From: Companilactobacillus sp. RD055328
GTDB taxonomy: Bacteria; Bacillota; Bacilli; Lactobacillales; Lactobacillaceae
Direction of reading: 5' to 3'
Length of the DNA: 64,000 nucleotides
Assembly (NCBI RefSeq): GCF_022835675.1
Contig: NZ_BQUT01000005.1
Coordinates: 619,571-683,570, forward strand
The notes under the pieces were generated by a model. It was not told where the DNA came from and searched no databases. It saw only the letters and a list, made by a program, of their open reading frames with translations. This document shows positions 26,953 to 39,346 of the stretch, piece by piece (the stretch's first letter is position 1; every line of letters starts with the position of its first letter). A program made the translations under genes and the position numbers.

Positions 26953-28302
26953 TTAATTATGTTTAAGAGTTAATCTAGTTACACTTTCAATATGATTTGT
27001 CATTGGAAACATATCAACTGGGGTAATTGAACCAATTTCGTAATCAGTTACTAAACTAGCTAAATCACGCACTAACGTTGCTGGATTACAGCTAATGTAT
27101 ACCATCTTCTTAGGTTGAATTTGTTTAATTGTATCCATTAATGATTTGTCCAACCCTTTTCTTGGTGGATCTACCATTAATACGTCAACTTTTTTACCAT
27201 CACTAGCCCATTGTTTAAGGACTGTTTCTACTTTTCCCACTTGGAAAGTTGCATTTCCAATGTGATTAACAGTAGCATTTCGATTGGCATCTTTAACAGC
27301 TGCTTCTACAATTTCAATTCCGTCAACATGCTTGGCTCTTTTTGCCATTGATAGTCCGATTGTTCCAATTCCAGAATAAGCATCAACAACAGTTTCTTTC
27401 CCTGTTAATTCAGCTTTATCAATCGCTATTTGGTAGAGTTTTTGTGTTTGTAATGAATTAACTTGATAGAAAGAATTAGGTGAAATACGGTATTTATTAC
27501 CTAATATTTCATCTTCTATATATGGAAAACCGCGTAATGTTTTGTTCTTTTTACCAAGTAAAACATTTGTTTTATTGGGATTAATATTTTGAACAACACT
27601 TACAACATTTGGCAGATCTTGAATTTCATCAGCAATAGCATTTAAAGGAGAAATCTTTTCTCTTGTAGTCACTAAGACAACCATAAATTGGTTTGTATAG
27701 TGGCCTTTTCTAATCATGATGTTTCTAATTTGTCCTGAATTATTGTTTTCATTATATGCACTAACTTCATATCTACGAAGAATATCACGAACTTGTATAA
27801 TCAGTTCATCAATACCATCTTCTTGAATTAAGAAATCTTCCATTGGAACTAGTTCATGGCTATGGCGGCGATAAAATCCGGTCGTCAATTCGCCATTAAT
27901 ATTACGTACTGGAATTTGCGCTTTATTACGATATGCAAATGGATTGTCCATACCGACAGTATCCTTAACATTAATGTCATCCATGTGTTGTTTAGCTAAC
28001 AAATTAATAATTTGTTGTTTTTTGAATTCTAACTGTTTCTCATATTTTAAGAATAACAATGGTGCTATCCCTGTTTGAATATATCGACTGTCAGAAACTT
28101 CTTGTCGATCTTGACTAGGAGTTATTATTTCAATAGTTTTAGCAAAACCGTAGTCTTTACCAACCTTTAGTATTTGAATTTTCACTTCTTCTCCAGGAAG
28201 AGCGTTTTCTACAAATAAAGGATAACCATCCACTTTGGCTATCCCGTTTCCTTCGTAGGTCAAATCTAAAATCGTTGTTATTATTTGATCATTTTTCTTC
28301 AT
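26953..28302 (-). CDS. rlmCD: 23S rRNA (uracil-5-)-methyltransferase (RlmCD/YefA-like)
   Basis: A 449-aa TrmA/RlmD-family enzyme with TRAM domain (residues 5-60, LTYEGNGIAKVDGYPLFVE), SAM site VDAYSGIGTIGLSMA (about 312), VDPPRKGLD and catalytic ISCNPATLVRDL (about 400). Gene order dagK-rlmCD behind gatCAB matches B. subtilis dgkB-yefA, which supports RlmCD identity (U747/U1939). As in the paralogue at 12168, the four Cys of the 4Fe-4S site are missing; the only Cys visible is catalytic. The start overlaps the dagK 3' end by 14 bases. Confidence 0.88.
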   Translation of the reverse strand: MKKNDQIITTILDLTYEGNGIAKVDGYPLFVENALPGEEVKIQILKVGKDYGFAKTIEIITPSQDRQEVSDSRYIQTGIAPLLFLKYEKQLEFKKQQIINLLAKQHMDDINVKDTVGMDNPFAYRNKAQIPVRNINGELTTGFYRRHSHELVPMEDFLIQEDGIDELIIQVRDILRRYEVSAYNENNNSGQIRNIMIRKGHYTNQFMVVLVTTREKISPLNAIADEIQDLPNVVSVVQNINPNKTNVLLGKKNKTLRGFPYIEDEILGNKYRISPNSFYQVNSLQTQKLYQIAIDKAELTGKETVVDAYSGIGTIGLSMAKRAKHVDGIEIVEAAVKDANRNATVNHIGNATFQVGKVETVLKQWASDGKKVDVLMVDPPRKGLDKSLMDTIKQIQPKKMVYISCNPATLVRDLASLVTDYEIGSITPVDMFPMTNHIESVTRLTLKHN

Positions 28303-29266
28303 TATTCACCTTTGTTTGTGCTTTATTATTTTCAAGCAGCGCATCTTTACTAATTGAGTTTTTTAACTCATCAGTATTAGCAAAAATATCTATATGTCGT
28401 TGAAGATTAGTGAATGTGATAGGAGCATCACCACCATATTCTCCATCTAAATTGATCATGAGTTTTTCGTCTTCTTCAGGGATAACTTTTACATTTCGAG
28501 TATCTGTATAAATAATCTTATCGTTATCTATGTGCTTGCCACCATTAAGAGCTTGTGCAATAAGATGTAAGATATCTTTTAAATTGCTTGTCTTTATTAC
28601 AATTAATGTAAACAATCCATCACTGAATTGTTTATCTGGAACTAATTGTTCCATTCCACCAACTGAGTTTGTCATGGCAATAAAGAACATTGATGCTTCA
28701 CCTTCATAAAATCCATCATCATATTCAATACGCATTTTTGTTGCTTTCATACGAGGTAGCATTTCAGCTCCCTTAACTAAATATGCTAAGTAGCCAAGTA
28801 TTGACTTCAATGCTGATGGTACTTCATAAGTTAATTCAGTCATAGATCCACCAGCAGCAATATTCATAAAGTAACCATCATTAGCTTTACCAATATCCAT
28901 TGGTAAAAATGTTTTATTAAGGACAACCTTTGCAGCCTCAATAGGATCTTCACGAGGAATTTTCAAAGCACGAGCATAATCATTGGTTGTTCCAGCAGGA
29001 ATAATCGCTAATTGCGGGCGTTTATCTAAACCAGCAATACCATTGATTACTTCATTAATTGTCCCATCGCCTCCAGCAGCAACTATTAATTCAAAGCCAG
29101 CTTTTGCAGCTCTTTTTGCTTCATTCTTGGCTGAGCTTTCATCCGGCGTTGTACTAAAAGCACTAGCTTCATAACCGGCTTCTTCTAATACATTTAAAAT
29201 TCCACCAACATTATTTGGCATCGTTTCATGACCAGATGTTGGATTATAAATTAATCTTGCGCGCAT
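28289..29266 (-). CDS. dagK: Diacylglycerol kinase (DgkB-type)
   Basis: A 325-aa soluble lipid kinase that returns diacylglycerol from lipoteichoic-acid synthesis to phosphatidic acid. The N-terminal LIYNPTSGHE and the ATP-binding AAGGDGTINEVINGI (about 60-75) are the DAGK catalytic motifs. The PAGTTNDYARAL segment follows. The C-terminal beta domain is intact, with a charged extension after residue 300. It is cotranscribed between gatB (18-base gap) and rlmCD (overlapping). Confidence 0.93.
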   Translation of the reverse strand: MRARLIYNPTSGHETMPNNVGGILNVLEEAGYEASAFSTTPDESSAKNEAKRAAKAGFELIVAAGGDGTINEVINGIAGLDKRPQLAIIPAGTTNDYARALKIPREDPIEAAKVVLNKTFLPMDIGKANDGYFMNIAAGGSMTELTYEVPSALKSILGYLAYLVKGAEMLPRMKATKMRIEYDDGFYEGEASMFFIAMTNSVGGMEQLVPDKQFSDGLFTLIVIKTSNLKDILHLIAQALNGGKHIDNDKIIYTDTRNVKVIPEEDEKLMINLDGEYGGDAPITFTNLQRHIDIFANTDELKNSISKDALLENNKAQTKVNNEEK

Positions 29267-29284
29267 AGATTATTCCTCGCTAAA

Positions 29285-30715
29285 TTATCTCTTTTTTATT
29301 TCAGTCATTAAAATACTATTCACAACTTTTGGATTAGCTTGTCCGTGAGTTTCCTTCATGATTTGTCCAACTAAGAATCCAATAGCTCTATCTTTACCAT
29401 TCTTGAAATCTTCAATAGATTGTTCGTTATTATCTAAGATATTAGAAATGATAGGTGTTAAAACAGCTGGATCTGACTCTTGTACTAAGCCTTTTTCTCT
29501 TACCCAAGCTTCTGGTTCAGTTCCATTTTCAATAGTTTCTTGGAATACTTTCTTCGCAATTTTCGAAGAAATAGTTCCATCTGAAATTAATTTTATCATT
29601 GTTGCTAAATTTTGTGGTGTAAGTTTTGTCTCTAGTAAATCAAGTTGATTTGCATTCATATAAGCGTTAACTTCACCCATTAACCAGTTAGATATCAACT
29701 TAGGATTAGCATCCATATTAACTGCTTCTTCAAAGAAATCTGACATTTCTTTTGTAGCTGTTAATACTCCTGCATCGTACTCAGGAATATCTAATTCATT
29801 AACATATCTAGTTCTTCTCTTATTTGGCATTTCTGGAAGTTGAGATTTGATCTCGTCAATCCAAGATTGAGCAATTTCATAATTTGGTAAGTCTGGTTCT
29901 GGGAAGTAACGATAATCATCTTTTCCTTCTTTAACACGCATTAGATATGTTTCGCCAGTTGCTTCATCAAAACGACGAGTTTCTGGTAATATCTTGCCGC
30001 CCATCATTAAGATTTTAGCTTGACGTTTCTCTTCATATGCTAGACCAAGACGCACGTGATTAAACGAGTTCAGATTCTTCAACTCAATTTTTTGACCGTA
30101 TTCACTTGACCCAATTGGTCTAATTGAAATATTACAGTCAACACGCATTGATCCTTCTTCCATCTTAACATCTGAAGCACCTGTAAACTGAATAGTTTGT
30201 TTCAAAGTTTCAAGATATGCGTAAGCTTCTTCTGGAGTTGTCATATCTGGTTTTGACACGATTTCGATCAATCCAGTTCCTTGTCGATTTAAATCAACAT
30301 AAGAATAACCGTCTTCACCATGAGTATTCTTACCAGCATCTTCTTCAACGTGCATTTCTTCAATACCGATTTTTTTAGTCTTACCATCTATTTCAACTTC
30401 TATCCAACCATTAGTTGCTAGCGGTTTTTCGTATTGAGTTATTTGATAAGCTTTTGGATTATCTGGATAGAAATAGTTCTTTCGATCAAAATGAGTATGT
30501 TTTTCAACTTCAGCATTCAAAGCTAAAGCTGTCATAATTCCCAAACGATATCCCTCTTTATTTACAGATGGTAAAGTTCCTGGAAATCCAAAATCGATAA
30601 CATTAGTATTTGTATTAGGATCAGCACCAAAATTAGCAGGAGATGAACTAAACATTTTTGATTTTGTTTTTAGTTCAACATGGACTTCAAGACCAATTGT
30701 AGTTTCAAAATTCAT
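29285..30715 (-). CDS. gatB: Asp-tRNA(Asn)/Glu-tRNA(Gln) amidotransferase subunit B
   Basis: A 476-aa subunit that binds the misacylated tRNA and holds the kinase site. [19 protein letters not shown] opens it, [17 protein letters not shown] and [11 protein letters not shown] are signature stretches, and the C-terminal YqeY-like tail domain ends with [16 protein letters not shown]. It starts one base after gatA; the order is gatC, gatA, gatB. Confidence 0.97.
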   Translation of the reverse strand: MNFETTIGLEVHVELKTKSKMFSSSPANFGADPNTNTNVIDFGFPGTLPSVNKEGYRLGIMTALALNAEVEKHTHFDRKNYFYPDNPKAYQITQYEKPLATNGWIEVEIDGKTKKIGIEEMHVEEDAGKNTHGEDGYSYVDLNRQGTGLIEIVSKPDMTTPEEAYAYLETLKQTIQFTGASDVKMEEGSMRVDCNISIRPIGSSEYGQKIELKNLNSFNHVRLGLAYEEKRQAKILMMGGKILPETRRFDEATGETYLMRVKEGKDDYRYFPEPDLPNYEIAQSWIDEIKSQLPEMPNKRRTRYVNELDIPEYDAGVLTATKEMSDFFEEAVNMDANPKLISNWLMGEVNAYMNANQLDLLETKLTPQNLATMIKLISDGTISSKIAKKVFQETIENGTEPEAWVREKGLVQESDPAVLTPIISNILDNNEQSIEDFKNGKDRAIGFLVGQIMKETHGQANPKVVNSILMTEIKKR

Positions 30716-30716
30716 A

Positions 30717-32180
30717 TTAGTTATCTCCTTTCATGCTAGGTTTATTTTCATAAAATTTATTTGCTTGTTCATATGCATATGAAGCATCTAGAACTGATTG
30801 ATCATTAAATCTTTGTCCGATAATTTGTAGGCCAACTGGCATACCATCTACTGTGCCCGCTGGAATTGAAGCAGCTGGGACACCTGCCATGTTGGCTGGT
30901 ATTGTCAACATATCATTCATGTACATAGTTACTGGATCATCAATTTTTGCACCAATGTTGAAAGCAGTTGTTGGTGTTGTTGGTCCCATAATGTAATCAT
31001 ATTTTTCAAATACGTTAGCTATTTCTTGATTGATTAGTGTTCTAACTTGAGCAGCTTTTTTAAAGTAAGCGTCATAGTATCCTGCTGATAGAGCAAATGT
31101 TCCTAACATTAAGCGACGTTTAACTTCTTCGCCGAATCCTTCAGATCTTGTCTTAACAAAAACATCTTCCAAATTCTTAACATCACTAGCACGGAATCCG
31201 TAACGAATACCATCAAATCTTTGTAGATTTGATGAAGCTTCACTTGATGCCAAAATAAAGTAAGTTGGTACAGCATTTTTGATATCAGGTAATGAAACAG
31301 TTTCTATTGTTGCACCCATTTTTTCAAATTCATTTAGAGCATTCTTAATGACTTCTTTGATATCTTCATTAATACCTTCGCCCATAAATTCGCTTGGTAC
31401 AGCAATCTTCTTACCTGTCATATCTGATGATAATTCTTTAACAAAGTTAGGGACTTCAACTTGTGCAGATGTATAGTCTTTATCATCTTCTCCACTAATT
31501 GAAGTTAATACTGCTGCTGCATCTTTAACACGTTTTGATAAAATACCAACTTGATCAAGACTTGATGAAAAAGCAATAACTCCCCATCTTGAAACACGAC
31601 CATAACTTGGCTTAAATCCGTAAACACCATTAAAAGCAGCCGGTTGACGAACAGAACCACCTGTATCAGTACCTAAAGTAGCAATAACTTCACCCGCAGC
31701 AACAGCAGCGGCAGATCCACCTGATGAACCACCAGGAACTTTATTCAAATCCCATGGATTATGAACATTACCATAATGTGAAGTTTCACTTGATGAACCC
31801 ATAGCGAACTCATCCATATTTAACTTACCAACATTAATGGCACCATCATTATGAAGTTTTTCCATAACTGTGGCGTCATATACTGGAACAAAGTTTTCAA
31901 GCATTTTACTTCCAGCTGTTGTCTTTAATTCTTTAGTAAGAATATTATCTTTAATGGCAACTGGGATACCACTTAATAAGTTGTCTTCATCAATACCTTT
32001 TTCATCAAGTTCTTTAGCAGCTTTAGTTGCAGCTTCTTTATTTAATGTGATAAAAGCATTGATCTTCTTATCAGTGTTCTCAATATTATCAAAAGTTGTA
32101 GTAACTAATTGTTCTACAGTAATATCTTTATTTACAAGCATTGTATGTAATTCTTCAATTGAATGTGTAAAGTAATCCAC
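30717..32180 (-). CDS. gatA: Asp-tRNA(Asn)/Glu-tRNA(Gln) amidotransferase subunit A
   Basis: A 487-aa glutaminase/amidase. The Ser-cisSer-Lys triad is present: Lys in PVAIKDNI (about 77), Ser in [15 protein letters not shown] (about 152) and Ser in [13 protein letters not shown] (about 176). It releases ammonia from glutamine and channels it to GatB. The gene touches both neighbours (overlap with gatC, 1 base before gatB), as expected for a stoichiometric complex. Confidence 0.97.
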   Translation of the reverse strand: MDYFTHSIEELHTMLVNKDITVEQLVTTTFDNIENTDKKINAFITLNKEAATKAAKELDEKGIDEDNLLSGIPVAIKDNILTKELKTTAGSKMLENFVPVYDATVMEKLHNDGAINVGKLNMDEFAMGSSSETSHYGNVHNPWDLNKVPGGSSGGSAAAVAAGEVIATLGTDTGGSVRQPAAFNGVYGFKPSYGRVSRWGVIAFSSSLDQVGILSKRVKDAAAVLTSISGEDDKDYTSAQVEVPNFVKELSSDMTGKKIAVPSEFMGEGINEDIKEVIKNALNEFEKMGATIETVSLPDIKNAVPTYFILASSEASSNLQRFDGIRYGFRASDVKNLEDVFVKTRSEGFGEEVKRRLMLGTFALSAGYYDAYFKKAAQVRTLINQEIANVFEKYDYIMGPTTPTTAFNIGAKIDDPVTMYMNDMLTIPANMAGVPAASIPAGTVDGMPVGLQIIGQRFNDQSVLDASYAYEQANKFYENKPSMKGDN

Positions 32181-32479
32181 TAGTTATCACCTTCTGTATC
32201 TAAAATTGATGGAACTTTAATCAAACCGTCTTTTTCTTCAGGAACATTTTTCATTAATAGTTCACGACTTTGTTCTTTTTGTGCAACGTCTTCACGAAAA
32301 GTAGTAGTACGTGTACTTAAATTAGTAGTTGGTTCCACACCCTTAGTATCAATGTGTGTCAACATGTCTTCCATTTTGATGGTTTCTTGAAATTTCTCAG
32401 CAAATTCATCAAACTCTTCATCAGAAAATTCTAGTTTCGCTAAACTTGCTACGTGTTTTATTTGTTCTTTATCTATCAT
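32180..32479 (-). CDS. gatC: Asp-tRNA(Asn)/Glu-tRNA(Gln) amidotransferase subunit C
   Basis: A 99-aa subunit that stabilises the GatA-GatB interface. KEQIKHVASLAKLEFSDEE at the N-terminus and the VEPTTNLS segment are family marks. Normal length. It overlaps gatA by one base and lies 12 bases after camS. Confidence 0.96.
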   Translation of the reverse strand: MIDKEQIKHVASLAKLEFSDEEFDEFAEKFQETIKMEDMLTHIDTKGVEPTTNLSTRTTTFREDVAQKEQSRELLMKNVPEEKDGLIKVPSILDTEGDN

Positions 32480-32491
32480 TTTTCCACCTCG

Positions 32492-33643
32492 TTAGTAGTC
32501 ATTAAAGACATGGGAATAAAAATTCTTTTGTCCTAAATCTCTCGCAACAAAAGACTGCATTCCATTTACAGATTCTATTTTAATTTCGATTGGTACTCCT
32601 GACGGTAAGTAAGTTGAAGCAGCATCTTCGACATATTGTGTGAAACTTCTTACTTCAGATACGCCAAAGAACTGCGTATTAATTGTGATACTCATTTGCT
32701 TCAAGTTACCATCTTTATAATGAACTTTACCTACTACTCCCGATAATTTAGGGAAGTAATTTTGAATATGAGATTTAAAAGAAGTAAAACTATCTAAATC
32801 TGCACTATTAATAGCTTTTGAATTACCTACTAAAGGCAATACTTGACTGTTATTACTTACATCTTTCCAATCACCAATTGATTTATTACCGTTCTTGCTA
32901 ACTCCATACATAAAGTAATTACCACCAACAAGACTATCAACTGGCTCTGCACTGTATAACGCTACTGTAATTGGCAAATCTTTTGATTTTTTATAACCAC
33001 GTAATCTACTAACAATCTCATTTGCCATTTTTTTACCTTGTTCTATACGGTCGGCATCAGAAATCTTAGTACTAAAAGTAGCTCCATATTGAACCTTAGT
33101 ATAATAATCTATCTGATTCATAGAAAGACCTATTGAAATTCCAGCTAATGAATAACCATTTCCTGACTCTTTATAGAAATCATTTTCTAATATTTGTGAT
33201 AGATATAATGGATTTCGTTTTTTAGGATCAGTATTCCCGTTATCTTCTGGATTTAATCCATCAGGATTATCTTTAGATTTACGCTGTAACCATTTTTGAA
33301 CGTCTGCAGCTTTTAATATTTGTCCTTCTTGAAGAGTGTAATCTTTAGTTGGGAAAGTAATATTTGAAATATCTAACAATCCTGATTCAAAACTTTGCAA
33401 ATTAAACTGATTATTATTAGACCCACTTGAAAGTCCTGAAATTGCACTTGTTTGATACTGTTTACCTTGAAGCAATGTATTGTAAGAACTACCGTCACTA
33501 GAGTTCGTAGTTTGTACAGTCTTACCTTTTTTAGAATCATCTGTTCCACCAGTTGATAGACTAGAGTTCTGTAAGTTGCCACATCCAGCAATAATAACTG
33601 TTAATAAACCTAATATTACTGTTCCCAAAAATTTCTTTTTCAA
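32492..33643 (-). CDS. camS: CamS family sex-pheromone-precursor-like lipoprotein
   Basis: A 383-aa lipoprotein. The signal peptide ends in lipobox VIIAGC (Cys about residue 21), followed by a Ser/Gly/Asn-rich linker and the CamS domain (from about residue 80). In enterococci the CamS signal peptide gives the cAM373 pheromone; the mature protein's role is unclear. Its place between ligA (10-base gap) and gatC is conserved in Firmicutes and supports the call. Confidence 0.92.
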   Translation of the reverse strand: MKKKFLGTVILGLLTVIIAGCGNLQNSSLSTGGTDDSKKGKTVQTTNSSDGSSYNTLLQGKQYQTSAISGLSSGSNNNQFNLQSFESGLLDISNITFPTKDYTLQEGQILKAADVQKWLQRKSKDNPDGLNPEDNGNTDPKKRNPLYLSQILENDFYKESGNGYSLAGISIGLSMNQIDYYTKVQYGATFSTKISDADRIEQGKKMANEIVSRLRGYKKSKDLPITVALYSAEPVDSLVGGNYFMYGVSKNGNKSIGDWKDVSNNSQVLPLVGNSKAINSADLDSFTSFKSHIQNYFPKLSGVVGKVHYKDGNLKQMSITINTQFFGVSEVRSFTQYVEDAASTYLPSGVPIEIKIESVNGMQSFVARDLGQKNFYSHVFNDY

Positions 33644-33653
33644 AATGATCCTC

Positions 33654-35687
<2,034 letters not shown>

Positions 35688-37916
35688 TTAAGCTTTAGTA
35701 ATTGGGGCAAATTCTGCTAACAAGCGTTTAATTCCTTGCTGATCAAATGCTATATCTAACTCTGCATCTTTACCGGCACCTTGTACCTTAACCACTGTAC
35801 CAACTCCCCACTTCTTATGTTCAACCTTATCACCAATATTCCAGTTTTGACTAGCTGCTGCACTCTTATTGTTTGCTACCGTTGGCGCAACATAAGTTCC
35901 ACCAAAAGTCTTAGCACTTCTACCTTTTGCAAAAGGATAGTTATCATCTTTTTTGATGGCTATATTTCCGGCTTTTGGATTTTCTTGGTCTAAATATTTA
36001 TCATCAATTTCTACGATAAATCTGGAAGGTGCATTAGATTGAACTCGACCATATAGCATTCGACTATGCGCATTAGTAATGAATAGTTTCTTCTCAGCTC
36101 GAGTGATTCCTACATAAGCCAAGCGACGCTCTTCTTCCAATTCACTATTGTCAGCAGCCGCTCTTCCTAGTGGGAAAATCCCTTCTTCCATTCCTACTAA
36201 GAATACTACCGGGAATTCAAGTCCTTTGGCCGCATGTAAAGTCATAAGGGTTACTTCTTTTACATCTTCTTCTATATCATCTTGATCACTGACTAACGAT
36301 AGTTCTGTCAAAAAGTTCTCAAGTCGTAACTCACTATCATCTTCATAACGATCATCAAACTGTTTAGTAACAGTCAATAATTCTTCAATATTTTCAATAC
36401 GAGATTTTGCTTCTAATGTATCTTGAGCTCTTAAATCATCAATATATCCGGTCTTATCAATTGTTTCTTCCAAAATTTCAGTAATAGTAGCTGTCGTTAC
36501 TTTAGTCTGCAATTCTTTAATATTATGAGCAAATGTACCAAGAGTTGTTCTTGTTCTCGCTGGTATATTAGATAATTCAACATTATTTGCAGCTTCTAAT
36601 AATGACCAGTTGTGTTCTCTTGCAAAATCGTCTAGCTTATCTAAACTAGTTGGTCCAACACCACGCTTTGGTGAATTAACTATTCGACGAAAACTCATCG
36701 AATCAGCTGCATTACCTATCAAACGTAAGTAAGCCATAATATCCTTGATTTCTTTTCGATCATAGAACTTATGTCCACCAACAATCTTGTAAGGAATATT
36801 TGCAGAAAGTAATTTTTCTTCAAATACACGTGACTGTGAATTAGTTCGATATAAAATAGCAAAATCGCTATAATTCATACCTTTTTCTTCAATGATTTTT
36901 TTGGTGTTTTCAATTACAAACAAAGCTTCATCTGATTCACTTTGACCACGATAATATGTTATTTTGTCGCCATCATTGTTCTCTGTCCATAATTCTTTGG
37001 GCTTGCGATTGTCATTGAAGTTAATTACATCGTTAGCCGCACCCAAGATATTTTTAGTAGAACGATAGTTTTGTTCCAACATTATTGTCTGAGCATTTTG
37101 ATAATCATTTTCAAAATCCAAAATATTATTCATGTTGGCACCACGCCAACCATAAATACTTTGATCTGCATCACCAACTACACAAACATTCTTATTAAGT
37201 TTACCAAGAAGATTAACCAATCTATATTGAGCTTCATTAGTATCTTGATATTCATCAACATGAATATATAAGAATTGTTCTTGGTACTTCTTCAAAATAT
37301 CAACGTGTTCTTCAAACAATTGAATGGTCTTCATGATTAAATCATCAAAATCCATTGACTGATTATTTTCTAATTCTGATTGATATTCTTTATAACATCC
37401 CGCAACAACCTCTTCAAAAGGTCCTCGAGCCTTTAGTTCATATTCTTTAGGCGTTAGTAATTCATTTTTTGCATTACTTATCATCGAAAGAATTGTCCTA
37501 GGATCATAATGCTTAGGATCTAAATTACGATTCTTTAATATTTGTTTTATTAGTGTTTTTTGTTCAGCTGGATCTGCTATTGAAAACGAACGAGAGAATC
37601 CAATATTTTCAGCATCACGTCGTAAAATTCTTACGCACAACGCATGAAAAGTTGAAACCCAAATTCCATCAGCTTGTTCATCTAGCAAGTTAATAATTCG
37701 ATCGTTCATTTCACGAGCAGCTTTGTTCGTAAAAGTAATAGCCAGAATTCGCCAAGGTTTAACGTCATTATCTTTAATTAGGTGCGCTATTCTATGTGTT
37801 AACACACGGGTTTTTCCACTACCGGCACCCGCCATAATTAATAGTGGTCCTTCAGTTGCCAATACCGCTTCTTTTTGCTCTTTATTTAATCCATTTAACA
37901 ACTGATTCTCCACCAA
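35688..37916 (-). CDS. pcrA: ATP-dependent DNA helicase PcrA (UvrD family)
   Basis: A 742-aa superfamily 1 3'-5' helicase for repair and plasmid replication. Motif I GAGSGKTRVL (about 31-40), motif II DEYQDTN (about 220), motif III GDADQSIYGWRGAN, and motif VI VGITRAEKKL (about 570) are clear. The C-terminal Tudor-like domain (GDKVEHKKWGVGTVVKVQG) binds RNA polymerase. It is the first gene of the long operon with ligA, camS, gatCAB and dagK. Confidence 0.98.
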   Translation of the reverse strand: MVENQLLNGLNKEQKEAVLATEGPLLIMAGAGSGKTRVLTHRIAHLIKDNDVKPWRILAITFTNKAAREMNDRIINLLDEQADGIWVSTFHALCVRILRRDAENIGFSRSFSIADPAEQKTLIKQILKNRNLDPKHYDPRTILSMISNAKNELLTPKEYELKARGPFEEVVAGCYKEYQSELENNQSMDFDDLIMKTIQLFEEHVDILKKYQEQFLYIHVDEYQDTNEAQYRLVNLLGKLNKNVCVVGDADQSIYGWRGANMNNILDFENDYQNAQTIMLEQNYRSTKNILGAANDVINFNDNRKPKELWTENNDGDKITYYRGQSESDEALFVIENTKKIIEEKGMNYSDFAILYRTNSQSRVFEEKLLSANIPYKIVGGHKFYDRKEIKDIMAYLRLIGNAADSMSFRRIVNSPKRGVGPTSLDKLDDFAREHNWSLLEAANNVELSNIPARTRTTLGTFAHNIKELQTKVTTATITEILEETIDKTGYIDDLRAQDTLEAKSRIENIEELLTVTKQFDDRYEDDSELRLENFLTELSLVSDQDDIEEDVKEVTLMTLHAAKGLEFPVVFLVGMEEGIFPLGRAAADNSELEEERRLAYVGITRAEKKLFITNAHSRMLYGRVQSNAPSRFIVEIDDKYLDQENPKAGNIAIKKDDNYPFAKGRSAKTFGGTYVAPTVANNKSAAASQNWNIGDKVEHKKWGVGTVVKVQGAGKDAELDIAFDQQGIKRLLAEFAPITKA

Positions 37917-38004
37917 TATTACGACCTCTTTTATTATAAATAGTTACCGTTAAATTATACCAAATTTAGAGCTTCGATACTATTTAACTGGGTTCTTTTT
38001 TCAA

Positions 38005-38035
38005 CAAAAAAAGAACAGTTTTCACTGTTCTTTTC
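38005..38035 (-). terminator. purB terminator
   Basis: The stem AAGAACAGT/ACTGTTCTT is followed by seven T on the minus strand. Confidence 0.85.
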
Positions 38036-38038
38036 AAA

Positions 38039-39331
38039 CTACAATCCAACACGTTCGAAAATTTCATCAACATGTTTCAAATGCCACTTGTAATCGAATG
38101 CATCATCTAATTCTGATTTACTTAGATTATCTGTTATTTCTTGATCACTTCTTACCAATTCTTGGAAATTCAATTTCTCATCCCAAGCAGTTTTTGTCTT
38201 AGGTTGAACTAAGTCATAAGCAGCTTCTCTTGTGTATCCTTTTTCAATTAATTTCAACATAACGCGTTGTGAATAAATCAATCCATTAGTTAGATTAATA
38301 TCTTCTTCCATTTTGTCTGGGAACACGGTCAAATTCTTAATTATTTTAGTAAATCTAACTAAAATATAATCCAATAATTCTGTTGTATCAGGAATAATGA
38401 CACGTTCAGCCGAACTATGAGAAATATCACGTTCATGCCATAAAGGAACATCTTCTAAAGCTGTAAATGCATGTCCTTTAATGACACGAGCTAATCCAGT
38501 AACGTTTTCTGAACCGATAGGATTACGTTTGTGAGGCATAGCTGAAGAACCTTTTTGTCCAGCCGCGAAATATTCTTCTGCTTCTCTTACTTCGGTTCTT
38601 TGCAAATGGCGCACTTCTAAAGCAAAGCGTTCAATTGAACTAGCAATAAGAGCCATTGTTTGAATATATTCAGCATGCAAATCTCGAGGCAAGACTTGAG
38701 TTGATATTTCTTGAGCACGAATTCCCAATTTTTCACATACAAAAGCTTCTACTGCTGGAGGAGTATTAGCAAATGTACCAACGGCACCACTAATCTTACC
38801 AGCTTGCACACCATCTGCAGCATGTTCAAATCTTTCAATATTACGTTTCATTTCTGAGAACCAAGTTGCTAACACCAAACCAAAAGTTGTTGGCTCAGCA
38901 TGAACACCATGAGTACGTCCCATCATTGCGGTGTACTTATATTCGTTAGCCTTATTCTTAATTACTTCTAATAGCTCTTCTAAATCTTTTTTCAAAATAT
39001 CATTAGCTTGCTTCATCAAGTAACCATAGGCTGTATCTACAACATCAGTTGAAGTAAGGCCAAAATGAATCCACTTACGTTCTTCACCTAATGATTCTGA
39101 AACCGCACGTGTAAATGCAACAACGTCATGTTTTGTTTCTTGTTCAATTTCTAAAATACGATCAACTTTAAAACTAGCTTTTTCTTGAATTTTCTTCAAA
39201 TCATCACTAGGAACTTCTCCTAGTTTGCTCCAAGCTTGTGTGGCTGCTATTTCAACATCTAACCAAGCTTGGTATTTATTTTCATCAGTCCAAATATTAC
39301 CCATTTCATTGCGAACGTATCTACTTAACAT
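38039..39331 (-). CDS. purB: Adenylosuccinate lyase
   Basis: A 430-aa enzyme used twice in purine synthesis (SAICAR to AICAR, and adenylosuccinate to AMP). [24 protein letters not shown] (catalytic His) and the signature [16 protein letters not shown] (about 260) are clear. It is the last gene of the unit xpt, purK-like, purB. The start is normal and a hairpin follows the stop. Confidence 0.97.
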   Translation of the reverse strand: MLSRYVRNEMGNIWTDENKYQAWLDVEIAATQAWSKLGEVPSDDLKKIQEKASFKVDRILEIEQETKHDVVAFTRAVSESLGEERKWIHFGLTSTDVVDTAYGYLMKQANDILKKDLEELLEVIKNKANEYKYTAMMGRTHGVHAEPTTFGLVLATWFSEMKRNIERFEHAADGVQAGKISGAVGTFANTPPAVEAFVCEKLGIRAQEISTQVLPRDLHAEYIQTMALIASSIERFALEVRHLQRTEVREAEEYFAAGQKGSSAMPHKRNPIGSENVTGLARVIKGHAFTALEDVPLWHERDISHSSAERVIIPDTTELLDYILVRFTKIIKNLTVFPDKMEEDINLTNGLIYSQRVMLKLIEKGYTREAAYDLVQPKTKTAWDEKLNFQELVRSDQEITDNLSKSELDDAFDYKWHLKHVDEIFERVGL

Positions 39332-39346
39332 TGAAGTCTCCTAGTC

